From Gemmatimonadota bacterium (lineage in GTDB: Bacteria; JBHIER01; G020348925), in the NCBI GenBank assembly GCA_020348925.1, contig CP070758.1, positions 3,681,059-3,702,587 on the forward strand: a stretch of 21,529 nucleotides of DNA, read 5' to 3'. This document shows positions 7,997 through 16,657 of the stretch, one piece after another. Positions within the stretch are counted from its first letter, which is position 1. Every line of letters starts with the position of its first letter. A program made the position numbers and the translations under genes. Below the pieces are notes generated by a model that did no database searches, was not told where the DNA came from, and was given only the letters and a program-made list of their open reading frames with translations.

Positions 7997-8058
7997 AGAG
8001 TATACCGTCCTCTGAAGGTTTTTTCAGGATCCGCTCGACGTATGTTACAGACGGACTC
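7997..8058 (-). promoter_or_regulatory. Potentially structured 5' leader of the permease operon
   Basis: In the minus-strand mRNA, GAGUCCGUC (8058-8050) can pair with GACGG-UAU-ACUC (8009-7998), closing one nucleotide before the AUG. Inside lies a CUGAA/UUCAG hairpin (8027-8012) and the only Shine-Dalgarno-like stretch, AGAGGA. Closing this stem would hide the ribosome binding site, so translational control or a riboswitch-like element is possible. No known riboswitch class is recognised. Confidence 0.35.
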
Positions 8059-8590
8059 CCTTGCTTTTTGCTGACATACCTCAGATTTTCTCAATGAATG
8101 TCTCTCCTTTGAAAACTTTCCAATGTATTAATCATCGATGAACACCTTTACAGACAATACGTTTTCAAGTACTCGAGAGGTAAATTTATCCTCATTGCCC
8201 AAAAAAGAACGATTGTATCGTAATCCCCCTAACCCCTTAGACAACAAAAGTCATTCATCGTGACAAACTTTTTACATCAATTCATGCCTTCAAATGACCT
8301 GCAACGAGCACCTCTTTCTCCTGACACAGAGAGCAACTTCACAATGCCGTTTTGTGAATATCCGCAAAACATGTGCCGAGATTTTTTAAATGTCCTGCTG
8401 ACAGTCTAAGTCCTTTCTTGTCGGTTTTGTACGTTTGATGGGATTACCGGAAGAAAAGTTTCTCAGCTTTCAGGCGTGCAAAATATTGCACCGAAAATTG
8501 ATTTCAACCCTCTTCCCCTCGGTATTTTTTCAGGCGTTCATATATTTGAGACTTCCGGCGAGGGCGTTTTTCACATCCGCAGGGTGATTG
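8059..8590. other. Intergenic region between the oxidase and permease genes
   Basis: With the leader, 594 bp lie between the 3' end of the oxidase gene and the start of the permease gene, AT-richer than the genes and without a convincing ORF. It holds two copies of a 21-bp direct repeat (8468-8488 and 8528-8548) and an interrupted palindrome at 8476-8491. The promoter of the permease run should lie here, but I see no unambiguous -35/-10 pair. Confidence 0.6.
8468..8548. repeat. Direct repeat TTTCAGGCGTKCA.. with 60-bp period, plus palindrome
   Basis: The stretch starting TTTCAGGCGT occurs at 8468-8488 and again at 8528-8548, 16 of 21 positions identical and offset by exactly 60 bp. The first copy overlaps the palindrome GTGCAA-AATA-TTGCAC (8476-8491). 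These could be paired operators upstream of the permease run; the binding protein is unknown. Confidence 0.45.
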
Positions 8591-9751
8591 TTACCGCAGC
8601 GCCTCTGAGCATCCGGTGTAATCGCGATAATAGCTGAAATAATCGAAGAGTTCTTCGGGCAGGAGCGGTTTTCCGTCTAAAATAAGATGGGCCAGGTTTG
8701 CGGCCACACCAGGCCCAAGCATGAGGCCCTGTCCGCACATTCCCACTACCACGTAGAAGCCCTCGACCTCGTCGATCTCATCGATAATAGGTATGCCATC
8801 AAGGGTCATGGGGTACAGACCCCGCCAGGTGCGACGCACTTTGATATTCTGAAGCTTGGGGAACAGACGTATGAGGCGCTGGCCGGCGTCGGGCAAAAAA
8901 GAGGAAGTCGCCCGCCGGTCAGTACCCTCAATAGGGGGATACGGTGTGATGCAAAAAATGAAATGACCTTCGAAGTTTTGATAGAAATAGAAGTTTTTTG
9001 AACGAGGAAACTGTCTGATATCCACCACCATGGGATCGAGAAAATGTTTGACCGGCTCTGTTACCCCGGCCTCGTGGCAGTCGGGATACACGGGAAGATC
9101 AAGGCCAATCATGTCCCCGATCTCTCTGGCCTGAGCACCGGCTGCATTGATGACCACAGGAGCAGTGTATGTGTCCCTCTCCGTTTTCACTCCGCTCACG
9201 GCATCATTGTTTTGAATTATATCTATCACTCTCTCCCCGCAACGGAATTCGACTCCCAAGTTTTTCGCCTGTCGATAAAAAGCAGCAGCAGCCTTGATGG
9301 GCGAAAGATGGCCGTCCTCCGGTGAATAGGTTCCCCCCAACAGCCCGTTATGGTTGATGCCCGGTAGCACATCAAGGAGATCCGGACCATCCAGCCAGTC
9401 GATATTGAGCCCATAGTGCTTCTGTGTGTCCAGAAGTGTCTTTAAGTTTGCCGCATCAGTCTCTGTGTAAACCGGGAAGGTATATCCCCCGGGCTCAAAA
9501 TCGATATCATCTCCGTATTCATCCTTCCAGGTGGCAAAGATCTCCAAGCTCTTCAGACAGGTCTGAATCTTGGCCGGATCGGAATGGGTAGCACGCACAC
9601 CGCCGATGGCGCATTTATTCTGGCCCTGCCCCACTGAAGGATAGATATCCAGTACAAGCACCTTGAGCTTCTCCTTGGCCAGATAGAGAGCAGTGGGAAG
9701 TCCAACACTCCCTGCGCCGATGATGATGATGTCAAACGTGTTTTTGTTCAT
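8591..9751 (-). CDS. FAD-dependent oxidoreductase, DAO family (sarcosine oxidase beta/opine-proline dehydrogenase type)
   Basis: 386 residues, the usual size for single-domain DAO flavoproteins. The N-terminal FAD-binding Rossmann motif is FDIIIIGAGSVGLPTALYLA (GxGxxG) and its second strand ends in the acidic residue of VLVLDIY. Further family blocks are GGVRATHSD near residue 50, VVINAAGAQAREIGDMIGL (about residue 200) and, near the C-terminus, RRTWRGLYPMTLDGIPIID and GFYVVVGMCGQGLMLGPGVA, the second FAD-contact region. It probably oxidises a secondary amine or amino acid. The gene lies 173 bp downstream of the iron-sulfur flavoprotein on the same strand; this pair matches the alpha and beta subunits of dye-linked opine, proline or hydroxyproline dehydrogenases. 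No clear ribosome binding site is visible before the ATG. The substrate is not determined. Confidence 0.87.
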   Translation of the reverse strand: MNKNTFDIIIIGAGSVGLPTALYLAKEKLKVLVLDIYPSVGQGQNKCAIGGVRATHSDPAKIQTCLKSLEIFATWKDEYGDDIDFEPGGYTFPVYTETDAANLKTLLDTQKHYGLNIDWLDGPDLLDVLPGINHNGLLGGTYSPEDGHLSPIKAAAAFYRQAKNLGVEFRCGERVIDIIQNNDAVSGVKTERDTYTAPVVINAAGAQAREIGDMIGLDLPVYPDCHEAGVTEPVKHFLDPMVVDIRQFPRSKNFYFYQNFEGHFIFCITPYPPIEGTDRRATSSFLPDAGQRLIRLFPKLQNIKVRRTWRGLYPMTLDGIPIIDEIDEVEGFYVVVGMCGQGLMLGPGVAANLAHLILDGKPLLPEELFDYFSYYRDYTGCSEALR

Positions 9752-9886
9752 AATATGCGTTTTTAGAATACGTTATTCCAGTTTGATCCCGATACTCTGA
9801 GGGTCCAAGGATTCGAGGGTTTCAAGTGGTCACAAATTCTTGTATCTGAGCTTTCATTCTTAGAACGTTGCAGTTTTTTTGTTTTT

Positions 9887-9900
9887 CAATTTTCAAATTG
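9887..9900. other. 14-bp AT-rich palindrome in the flavoprotein-oxidase spacer
   Basis: CAATTT-TC-AAATTG lies in the 173-bp spacer, 25-38 nt from the upstream gene's 3' edge and flanked by T-runs on the left. It could be an operator or weak hairpin; nothing more specific can be said. Confidence 0.3.
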
Positions 9901-9924
9901 TATTTTGCATGTACCTGAAAATAT

Positions 9925-12009
9925 TTATTCTTCTTTCAGCCCGGCCAACACGTTAAGGGGAACTTCCGCCAGAAGCGGACGCTTCGTATACGGAAAGACC
10001 TCTTTCTCATCAATCCCCTCCTGTTTATACAAAGAGAGGATTAAAGGCTCGCACGTTTTCCCGCCGCAGGCACCCATACCGCATCGCAGCACTTTCAGTT
10101 GATTCATATCCCGCACGCCCTCACGAATGAGCCGTCGGATCTCCCCTGCGGTGACCCGCTCGCACCGACAGACGACGGTCTCATCGCCGATCTTCGTCTG
10201 ATACCCTTCGCCTAAAGCCCCATATGGAACAACCTCCTTTCTCTTGAATCCTGCAACGGAGGTGGCGATTTCTTTGGGCACCCGCAGAACCACCAGAAGT
10301 GTTCGATCGTACGCTCTTCTTTGTATTACCTTCTCCACCTTGACCGTAGTGAGTACCCGGCCTTCAATTTCCATGGCGTCTACCTCATCACCCACTTTGA
10401 TGAGATCCTCGGAGAGCTCGAAGGGTACCGTAACGAGGCCACTATCTCCCTCCTGCCGCAGATCGACCAGTGTGATGGCCAGTCCGGGACAAAAGGCGAC
10501 ACAGCGGTAACAGCCCGTACATTCGTCCTTGTGTATCTCAGGGATAGACATGATACCGTCACCTGGGATGACGATCATATCCTTGGGGCAGATTTTTGTG
10601 CATGGGTCGCAGGGGATCTCCTGATGGCAAAAGATGACGGGAAAAAGACCGGAGGGAAAGGACTTCGCTTTCAGGGGAAAGGTCTCTCCCGGCTTGCTCT
10701 TCAATATTTCGGCCTTTTGAGACCATTCCTCGGGAACGGGCTCACCCTTTTCAAGATCCCTGGCGATGTGGCGGCCGGCGATTCGACCGCTGAAAATGGC
10801 GGCACTGGCCTCGGCGATCTCCTGGGAGTCCCCGGCACTGTATACCCTCATGCCCATCCTCTCGGCCTGGAGATAAAGCTCATCAATGGGATCCAAACCG
10901 ACGGCTATCAGGAGCGTGTCGGCCGCAAAAGTTCGTTCAGTGCCCTGAATAGGATTGAAGGAAGCGTCAACTCGGGCAATAGTCACTCTCTCTAATCGAC
11001 CATCACCTCCAGCCCCGAGAACAGTGTGGGACGTATGGATGGGTACACCGTGGCGCTTCAACTTGTCCGCATGAACCTTATATCCTCCGACTTTGTCCAT
11101 AACTTCCACGAGACCGACCACATCTATGCCCGCCTGCAGGGCATGATAACCGGCAATGAGTCCAACGTTTCCGCCGCCAACGATAAAGAGCTTCTCCGAG
11201 GAACGCACGAGGTCCCGATTGACCAGGGTCTGAAATGCCCCGGCTCCGTAAACTCCGGGCAGGTCACAGCCTGGAAAAAGAAGCCCCTTTTCGCGAGCAC
11301 CTGATGCAATAAGGATGGCTTTAGGAACGGTCAAAAAATATTCTTCCCCGCGAACAAGCCCGATCTTTCCGTCGCTGAAGACACCCACAGCTTGAGTATT
11401 GAGCGAGACACTCGCATGAGGAAACCGCCCCACCTCCTCAGTCAGTCTGGTCGCAATATCGATACCACGGGTTCCTGCGTATACATCCTCCACAGTGCCG
11501 AAAAAGGAGTGGGTTTGGAGTACCAACTTCCCTCCGAGCCGGTGCTTGTCATCAACAATGAGGACATCCAGACCAGCTTTTCCAAGTTCAATTGCCGCTG
11601 CAATCCCAGCCGGACCACCACCGATGATGAGGACCTCGGTTTCGACCTCACCATGTTGTGCAAACGTGTCAGAAAACGCCCTCACTTCCGGAAGTTCCGG
11701 GAGACCATCGCAGGACTGGAGACTCATCTCCTCCTCGACCCGGATCATGCAGCCTTTCACCGGGACACCATTCGCGATGACGGTGCACTGGGCACATTGT
11801 CCGTTGGCGCAGAACATCCCCTGTGGGCTCGAATCCTTGGGATGATGCCCGAAGATACGGATCCCGTTGGCAAACAGTGCCGATGTGATCACCTCACCCT
11901 TGTGAGCATACAATTTTTTCCCGTTGAAGGTGAAGGATATCCGCTTCGCGGATGTGACTGTAAGTATAGGATGTTTTTCTATTCTGAATATGTCCCGCAG
12001 CTCAGACAA
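9925..12009 (-). CDS. Multi-cofactor iron-sulfur flavoprotein, amine/opine/proline dehydrogenase alpha-type subunit
   Basis: 694 residues from a TTG start with GGGGA about 8 nt upstream; the RIEKHPIL beginning matches the family N-terminus. Domains in order: a [2Fe-2S] domain (C67, C72, C75, C87; MFCANGQCAQC); an FAD/NAD pyridine-nucleotide-disulfide-type fold (VLIIGGGPAGIAAAIELG near 126-143, second Rossmann KLFIVGGGNVGLIAG near 275); a 2x[4Fe-4S] ferredoxin insert at about 470-530 (IPCDPCTKICP, CTGCYRCVAFCP); and a BFD/SoxA-A3-like [2Fe-2S] C-terminal domain (CRCERVTAGEIRRL, CGMGACGGKTCEPL). In two-subunit dye-linked dehydrogenases these parts are often separate small proteins; here they form one chain. 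It should pass electrons from the partner oxidase subunit downstream to an acceptor. The physiological substrate cannot be read from the sequence. Confidence 0.9.
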   Translation of the reverse strand: MSELRDIFRIEKHPILTVTSAKRISFTFNGKKLYAHKGEVITSALFANGIRIFGHHPKDSSPQGMFCANGQCAQCTVIANGVPVKGCMIRVEEEMSLQSCDGLPELPEVRAFSDTFAQHGEVETEVLIIGGGPAGIAAAIELGKAGLDVLIVDDKHRLGGKLVLQTHSFFGTVEDVYAGTRGIDIATRLTEEVGRFPHASVSLNTQAVGVFSDGKIGLVRGEEYFLTVPKAILIASGAREKGLLFPGCDLPGVYGAGAFQTLVNRDLVRSSEKLFIVGGGNVGLIAGYHALQAGIDVVGLVEVMDKVGGYKVHADKLKRHGVPIHTSHTVLGAGGDGRLERVTIARVDASFNPIQGTERTFAADTLLIAVGLDPIDELYLQAERMGMRVYSAGDSQEIAEASAAIFSGRIAGRHIARDLEKGEPVPEEWSQKAEILKSKPGETFPLKAKSFPSGLFPVIFCHQEIPCDPCTKICPKDMIVIPGDGIMSIPEIHKDECTGCYRCVAFCPGLAITLVDLRQEGDSGLVTVPFELSEDLIKVGDEVDAMEIEGRVLTTVKVEKVIQRRAYDRTLLVVLRVPKEIATSVAGFKRKEVVPYGALGEGYQTKIGDETVVCRCERVTAGEIRRLIREGVRDMNQLKVLRCGMGACGGKTCEPLILSLYKQEGIDEKEVFPYTKRPLLAEVPLNVLAGLKEE

Positions 12010-12054
12010 TGTAAAGTCCCCAATCTATTTTCTCTTATCCTCATCTATTATCTG

Positions 12055-13767
12055 TTATCTCTTTCCACGCATAAGCCACCGCGAAAGCAAACCCCAGATG
12101 GAGCCCAACCGTGTCGGCCACTCCAACTTTCGCTTTTCGCAGATGGTAGAACCTCCCATGTCGTTGATGGCCGACATGAGTTGTCTCATTTGCTCCCCTT
12201 CCACATTCCCCCCTACATCTTTCAGTTCGTCCACTCGCCTCATGACCCTCACGGATTCCCGGATCTGTGCTGCGATCTCACTCCCCCTTCTCGCATCCAA
12301 CAACTTGTGGTCCACCCTCATCTGGTTCAATTGGAACGCAGCTTCATACGTTGCCTGGGCAATCTCGTCGCGGTTCATCCACGCCGTCTCGTAATTGAGC
12401 ATGTGCTTCCACGTGGGCTGCAGGAAGGCCTCCCGGTGCTCCTCCAACGTGCGACAGAAGAATCTGTAGCCGTGTTTCTCAGGCTCCTCGAAAGCCCTGC
12501 TCCCCGGATCAACGGAAAGGGCAAGAGGAGCGATGTAGGGATGGACCCGTTGATCCCTGCCGAATGTCTTGAGAAGATCGCCACAGTATCGGGCGGTTTC
12601 AGCGACTGAATGGGGTGTCTGCTTGGGGAGCCCCACGGTGAAGAATATATCAACTCTCTTCACCCCGTTGGAGAGAGCCTCATCGAGAGCTTTTTCAAGA
12701 CCATGGTTGTCAATGGCCCGACCGAAGGTTCTGGCAACCTCAGGATCGTGGGACTCGGGCGAGATCTGCAGGTTACAATTGGGGAACACCCTCGAAAGAC
12801 GATGAATATAATTGTCCGTTAAAGGATTGAACAATTCGATGACGACATGGTTCTCCACCGCTTTCTGCTCCATCGCTGCGAAGAATCGATCGACGTAGTC
12901 GCCGTTGCCCTGGCGAAGATCCCCCAGGACAAAGATGGGCGCTTTCGAGTACGTCGAAATCAACCGGATATCCCGAGCCAGATCCTCCGGTTTTCTGAAG
13001 GCAGGGCGTTTCCGCCCGCAGACCCTGCGATAGCCCGTCCTCGATCCACCACAGGAGATGCAGTCGTTGAGACACCCTCGCCACAGGGTCACGGCCGTGA
13101 TGGGATAACGGAGCCAGTCTTTAAAGGGCACGTGACCGGCCAGATCGAAATGGCGAAAAACGGACCTGGCCATCCCCTTGTAATCGTAGGAGAGCATATC
13201 AAGATCATCGGGCACATGGGAGAGAGGATTTTCGAACACCTCACCACGTTCGTCCTTCCAGGTCAGGTTGGGGATATTTTCAGGTTTCCGATCTTTATTG
13301 ATTGCCTCTAAGAGGCGCCGGAGAGGCTCTTCAGTGGAATCACCCCGCAAGACGAAATCGACATACGGATAGTCGATCAGCTCCCGATGATAATACGATG
13401 CGGAAAATCCACCAAAGATGATGGGACTCTTGGGATGATGTTTCTTCACAAGCCGAGCAACTTCCATACTTCCCTGGGCGTGAACGAGCCAGTGAAGATC
13501 GATGCCGAAGGCCCGTGCCCTCAGGGATCGTACCAATTTCTCCGGATCAAAACCGGGATCGCTCAGCATTCTGTATGCAAGATTGACCGTTCGAACCCCG
13601 AAGCCGTGACTCCTCAAGTAGTTCGTCATCGTCAGATAGCCCATGGGATACATCTCAAACACGGGCGTCGAGGGGATCACATCGCTTATTGGCCCAAGCA
13701 GAGCCGGACGTGTCCGAAAGTCGTATATGGCCGGTGCATGTAATAATATCAGATCAGGTTTGCTCAT
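12055..13767 (-). CDS. B12-binding/radical SAM protein of unknown function
   Basis: 570 residues. The N-terminal 150 residues resemble a cobalamin-binding Rossmann domain of B12-radical SAM proteins (YPMGYLTMTNYLRSHGF, PKSPIIFGGFSASYYHREL, YVDFVLRGDSTEEPL) without an obvious B12-ligand DxHxxG motif. The radical SAM core begins near 224: TLWRGCLNDCISCGG supplies the [4Fe-4S] ligands C232, C236 and C239 (CxxxCxxC). Later strands match the class (NLQISPESHDPEVAR, KRVDIFFTVGLPKQTP). It resembles the Ta0216-like B12/radical SAM group, but I cannot confirm that without a search, and the reaction is unknown. Its ATG overlaps the Smr gene's stop (ATGA), so translation is probably coupled. The iron-sulfur flavoprotein starts 45 bp after its end. 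Confidence 0.85.
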   Translation of the reverse strand: MSKPDLILLHAPAIYDFRTRPALLGPISDVIPSTPVFEMYPMGYLTMTNYLRSHGFGVRTVNLAYRMLSDPGFDPEKLVRSLRARAFGIDLHWLVHAQGSMEVARLVKKHHPKSPIIFGGFSASYYHRELIDYPYVDFVLRGDSTEEPLRRLLEAINKDRKPENIPNLTWKDERGEVFENPLSHVPDDLDMLSYDYKGMARSVFRHFDLAGHVPFKDWLRYPITAVTLWRGCLNDCISCGGSRTGYRRVCGRKRPAFRKPEDLARDIRLISTYSKAPIFVLGDLRQGNGDYVDRFFAAMEQKAVENHVVIELFNPLTDNYIHRLSRVFPNCNLQISPESHDPEVARTFGRAIDNHGLEKALDEALSNGVKRVDIFFTVGLPKQTPHSVAETARYCGDLLKTFGRDQRVHPYIAPLALSVDPGSRAFEEPEKHGYRFFCRTLEEHREAFLQPTWKHMLNYETAWMNRDEIAQATYEAAFQLNQMRVDHKLLDARRGSEIAAQIRESVRVMRRVDELKDVGGNVEGEQMRQLMSAINDMGGSTICEKRKLEWPTRLGSIWGLLSRWLMRGKR

Positions 13768-14099
13768 TCCGTGCTGTGATCCTCACCTTTGTTTTGATCA
13801 TTCAATTCAATGATCGTCGCTCCCCAACCACCGTAACCGGCCGGAGCATCGCCAAACCAGAGAACATGAGGATTGCTCCGGAGCGCTTTTCGGACTTCGT
13901 ATTTCAACCTGCTCTTTCCCTTTCCGTGAATGATCCGGAGACTCTTCAAGTTTTTCTCGACGGCGCTCTCTATAAAATTGCGAATGATCTCAGGGATTTG
14001 GTCTGGAAAGAATCCGTGAAGGTCGAGAACGTCGGTGATTTCGACGGGTTCGGGGACGTGCATCTCTCCATTTTTCATTGTCTCGTTGGATGGCTTCAT
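13764..14099 (-). CDS. Stand-alone Smr-domain protein
   Basis: 111 residues. The Smr domain covers about 20-100 and shows its three diagnostic blocks: DLHG at 26-29, RIIHGKGKSRLK with HGKG at 58-61, and the terminal GYGGWGATIIEL strand. Smr domains bind nucleic acid and some nick DNA or cleave RNA; they occur at the C-terminus of MutS2 or as single-domain proteins like this one. The first eight residues may not be translated, since an internal Met8 is possible. The gene lies 44 bp after the peptidase stop and overlaps the radical SAM start by 4 nt, so it probably belongs to a short polycistronic transcript. No mutS2 body is present. Confidence 0.88.
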   Translation of the reverse strand: MKPSNETMKNGEMHVPEPVEITDVLDLHGFFPDQIPEIIRNFIESAVEKNLKSLRIIHGKGKSRLKYEVRKALRSNPHVLWFGDAPAGYGGWGATIIELNDQNKGEDHSTE

Positions 14100-14143
14100 G
14101 GTAGCAGAGTCACAATTTTATGTTTTGACTTTTCGACTTCAAA

Positions 14144-16363
14144 TCAAAGATTCTCCAAAAAATACTCCGTAATCATCTCAAAGAGATGAACCCTCGCTTC
14201 CTCACCCAGAATACTGTGGGCTTTCCCAGGATAGATCATCAAATCGAAATGCTTGCCAGCATTCTGTAATGCCACTGCCAACTGCATCGTGTTCGCCAGA
14301 TGGACATTATCATCAGAGCTGCCGTGGGCCAACAACAGTTTCCCCTTGAGACCATCGGCGTACTGCATGACAGAACTCCTTTCATATCCCTCCGGGTTAT
14401 CCTCAAGCGTACTCATGTAACGTTCAGTATAAATGGTATCATAGTTTTTCCAGTCCGTCACCGGTGCGACGGCAACGCCCACCTTGAAATAGTCAGGTTC
14501 TTTCAGCATGCACATGCATGTCGTATATCCACCATAGCTCCAACCCCACATACCTATGCGGTCCTGATCGACATATGGCAAGGTCTGAAGATACTTGATT
14601 CCACTCACGTTATCCCTCACCTCATATTCTCCCAGATTTTTGTATACCGTCCACATCCACTCAGTTCCCCGCCCAAAGGTCCCGCGATTGTCAAGACCGA
14701 AAACAATATAACCCTTCTGAGCCATGAGCTCATGCCACAACCTACCCATACCCTTCTTCCATTCATTTACAACTATCTGCGAAGCAGGCCCCCCGTAAGT
14801 ATAGATCAGAACCGGATACCTTTTCGACGGATCGAAATCCGGAGGTTTGATCATAAAGGCATTCAATTGAACACCGTCATCCGAGAGAACGCTCAAAAAC
14901 TCAGGCGGTGAGAGTGCAAACTCCTCAAACAACACCTTCATCTCGTTCGGCTCAAGTATCTCCTTCAAACTTCCAGTGTGCGTATACAACGATACTCTCG
15001 GGGGTGATGAAATGCTGGAATACGTATCGAGGTAATACGCATTGTCCGGTTTCATGTTAATTTCGTGAGAACCATCACCAGTCGTGAGCCTCTCAAGTCC
15101 GGCGCCGTCAAGACGTACAACATAGAGATGTCGCTCGATAATACTTTTCTCCGTGGCAAGAAAGTATACTCTTCCCCTCTCCTCAGCAAGCGCCACCAAC
15201 TCCGTCACATCCCAAGGCCCGCTTGTAAGCTGGCGCACAAACCCTCCCTCCAAATCGTAGAGGGACAAATGGGTATAGCCATCTTGTTGGGACAACCAGA
15301 GAAAAGCTTTCTCATGTTCCAGGAAGGTCAAAACATCATTCATTTCAATCCAGCCGTCCTGCACCTCATCAGTCAAAATGATTCGACTTTGTCCTGTCCT
15401 CACATCCGCTAGGAGGAGCTCAAGTTTATTCTGTTTTCTATTGAGACGCTGGATAGCCAGTCTCTCGCCATCCGGATGCCAATGAATACGAGGTATGTAA
15501 ACGTCCCTCTCTGGACCAAGATCCATCCAGACCGTCGCAAAAGGCCGCTCTATGGGTACGACTCCGATGTCCACGGTCGCATTTCGATCTCCAGGTTTCG
15601 GATACCGCACGGGGTGCATCTCATTGTGCACAGGGATGAAGTCGACTACGGGAAATTCGGGGATGTGGCGTTCATCAACTTGAAAGTAGGCAATATACTT
15701 GCCGCCCGGAGACCAGAAGAATCCCGTCCTGATATCAAACTCCTCCTCGTAGACCCAGTCGAAGCGCCCGACCAGAAGGTGCGCCGTCCCCTGATTCGTC
15801 AATTGCGTCATCGTCCCCGTTTCAATATTGAGGACATGGAGATTGTCTCTCTTCAGAAAAGCGAGGGAGGTACCATCCGGCGAAAATTGAGGATCACGCT
15901 CCTCCTCCTCGTCCTCGGTGAGTCGCTTGAGGACCCCTGAGGAGAGATGATACAGATAGAGATCCTGTTTGTCGGGAAACAAGATGTCCGCGCCTGTCGG
16001 GGACCATATATAATTATCCAGGGTGAACCGCTTTTCTCGTCTCTGTTCCCCGAGAACGCTCACTTCCTCTGAACTTACGACAAGGGATCGCTGGCCCGAG
16101 TCGATATCATAATTCCATATTTCGAGATTTCCGGTCTCCTCGTCGGTCCGAAGATACGTAACCCCCTTCCCATCCGGTCTCCATTGCACACCGTCGAGAG
16201 AAGCGCTTTCGAACTTTTCTTTGCCGTACACCTGCTCCACAGTGAGATGTTTTTGTGCGGCCAGCGGATCGCTTGTGAATAGGAACAGGATCAGTCCCAC
16301 GAACAGTGAACTTAACCTTTTGAGATGATTCATGTTGAAATAGAAATCTTGTTTCTTTGACAT
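14144..16363 (-). CDS. Secreted dipeptidyl peptidase IV-type prolyl oligopeptidase (S9B)
   Basis: 739 residues from the ATG at 16363; GGAG lies 15 nt upstream, and a TTG eight codons earlier includes that site and is less likely. A signal peptide follows (NHLKRLSSLFVGLILFLF ... PLAAQ), and a later ATG at 16331-16333 would give a more compact one. The N-terminal half is a DPP IV beta-propeller with the substrate-amine-binding Glu motif DWVYEEEF (about 202-209). The alpha/beta-hydrolase half has the nucleophile in GWSYGGY (Ser about 609), the acid in SSDDNVH (about 684) and the histidine in GKAHSI (about 716), a complete triad. The enzyme should release X-Pro or X-Ala dipeptides from peptide N-termini in the periplasm or outside the cell. 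Size and motif order fit bacterial DPP IV. Confidence 0.93.
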   Translation of the reverse strand: MSKKQDFYFNMNHLKRLSSLFVGLILFLFTSDPLAAQKHLTVEQVYGKEKFESASLDGVQWRPDGKGVTYLRTDEETGNLEIWNYDIDSGQRSLVVSSEEVSVLGEQRREKRFTLDNYIWSPTGADILFPDKQDLYLYHLSSGVLKRLTEDEEEERDPQFSPDGTSLAFLKRDNLHVLNIETGTMTQLTNQGTAHLLVGRFDWVYEEEFDIRTGFFWSPGGKYIAYFQVDERHIPEFPVVDFIPVHNEMHPVRYPKPGDRNATVDIGVVPIERPFATVWMDLGPERDVYIPRIHWHPDGERLAIQRLNRKQNKLELLLADVRTGQSRIILTDEVQDGWIEMNDVLTFLEHEKAFLWLSQQDGYTHLSLYDLEGGFVRQLTSGPWDVTELVALAEERGRVYFLATEKSIIERHLYVVRLDGAGLERLTTGDGSHEINMKPDNAYYLDTYSSISSPPRVSLYTHTGSLKEILEPNEMKVLFEEFALSPPEFLSVLSDDGVQLNAFMIKPPDFDPSKRYPVLIYTYGGPASQIVVNEWKKGMGRLWHELMAQKGYIVFGLDNRGTFGRGTEWMWTVYKNLGEYEVRDNVSGIKYLQTLPYVDQDRIGMWGWSYGGYTTCMCMLKEPDYFKVGVAVAPVTDWKNYDTIYTERYMSTLEDNPEGYERSSVMQYADGLKGKLLLAHGSSDDNVHLANTMQLAVALQNAGKHFDLMIYPGKAHSILGEEARVHLFEMITEYFLENL

Positions 16364-16387
16364 TTCGATTATTCTTCTCTCCTGCAA

Positions 16388-16648
16388 AATAGAAGAGTTC
16401 TACCCTTTTCACTCTCAGTGAATCTAAGACAGTGTCATCGGGGTCTTATAATATGAGTGAGGTATTGATGTTACCGGCGCCTCGTGCCTTCCTGAGGCCG
16501 ATGCAAATATAATTAATTTGCCCGGTATAAACAAGGTGGAACAGGCTGCATCAGTGAGATCGAGGCTTTCTGTGAGTACCCTCGTACTGTTTCTTCCACA
16601 TTTTTTTATCCACGATGTAACAATTTTCTCCTGCATACGTCTCTTTAG
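16388..16648. promoter_or_regulatory. Divergent intergenic region between peptidase and ECF sigma operon
   Basis: About 260 bp separate two divergent transcription units and must contain both promoters. A perfect TATAAT lies at 16447-16452 on the plus strand, but no good -35 is found 16-18 bp before it. GGAAC at 16538-16542 resembles an ECF-type -35, and the matching -10 is unconvincing. Small hairpins occur at 16575-16588 (AGTAC/GTACT) and 16479-16498 (GCCTC/GAGGC). None of these is decisive. Confidence 0.35.
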
Positions 16649-16657
16649 GTGAAGAAG

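Noticed and set aside
8470-8495. Sigma-54 promoter or NtrC-type site around TGCA repeats
   Set aside because: On either strand the GG-to-GC spacing is 11 or 13 nt instead of 10, so the -24/-12 pattern is not met. It is kept only as a generic palindrome.
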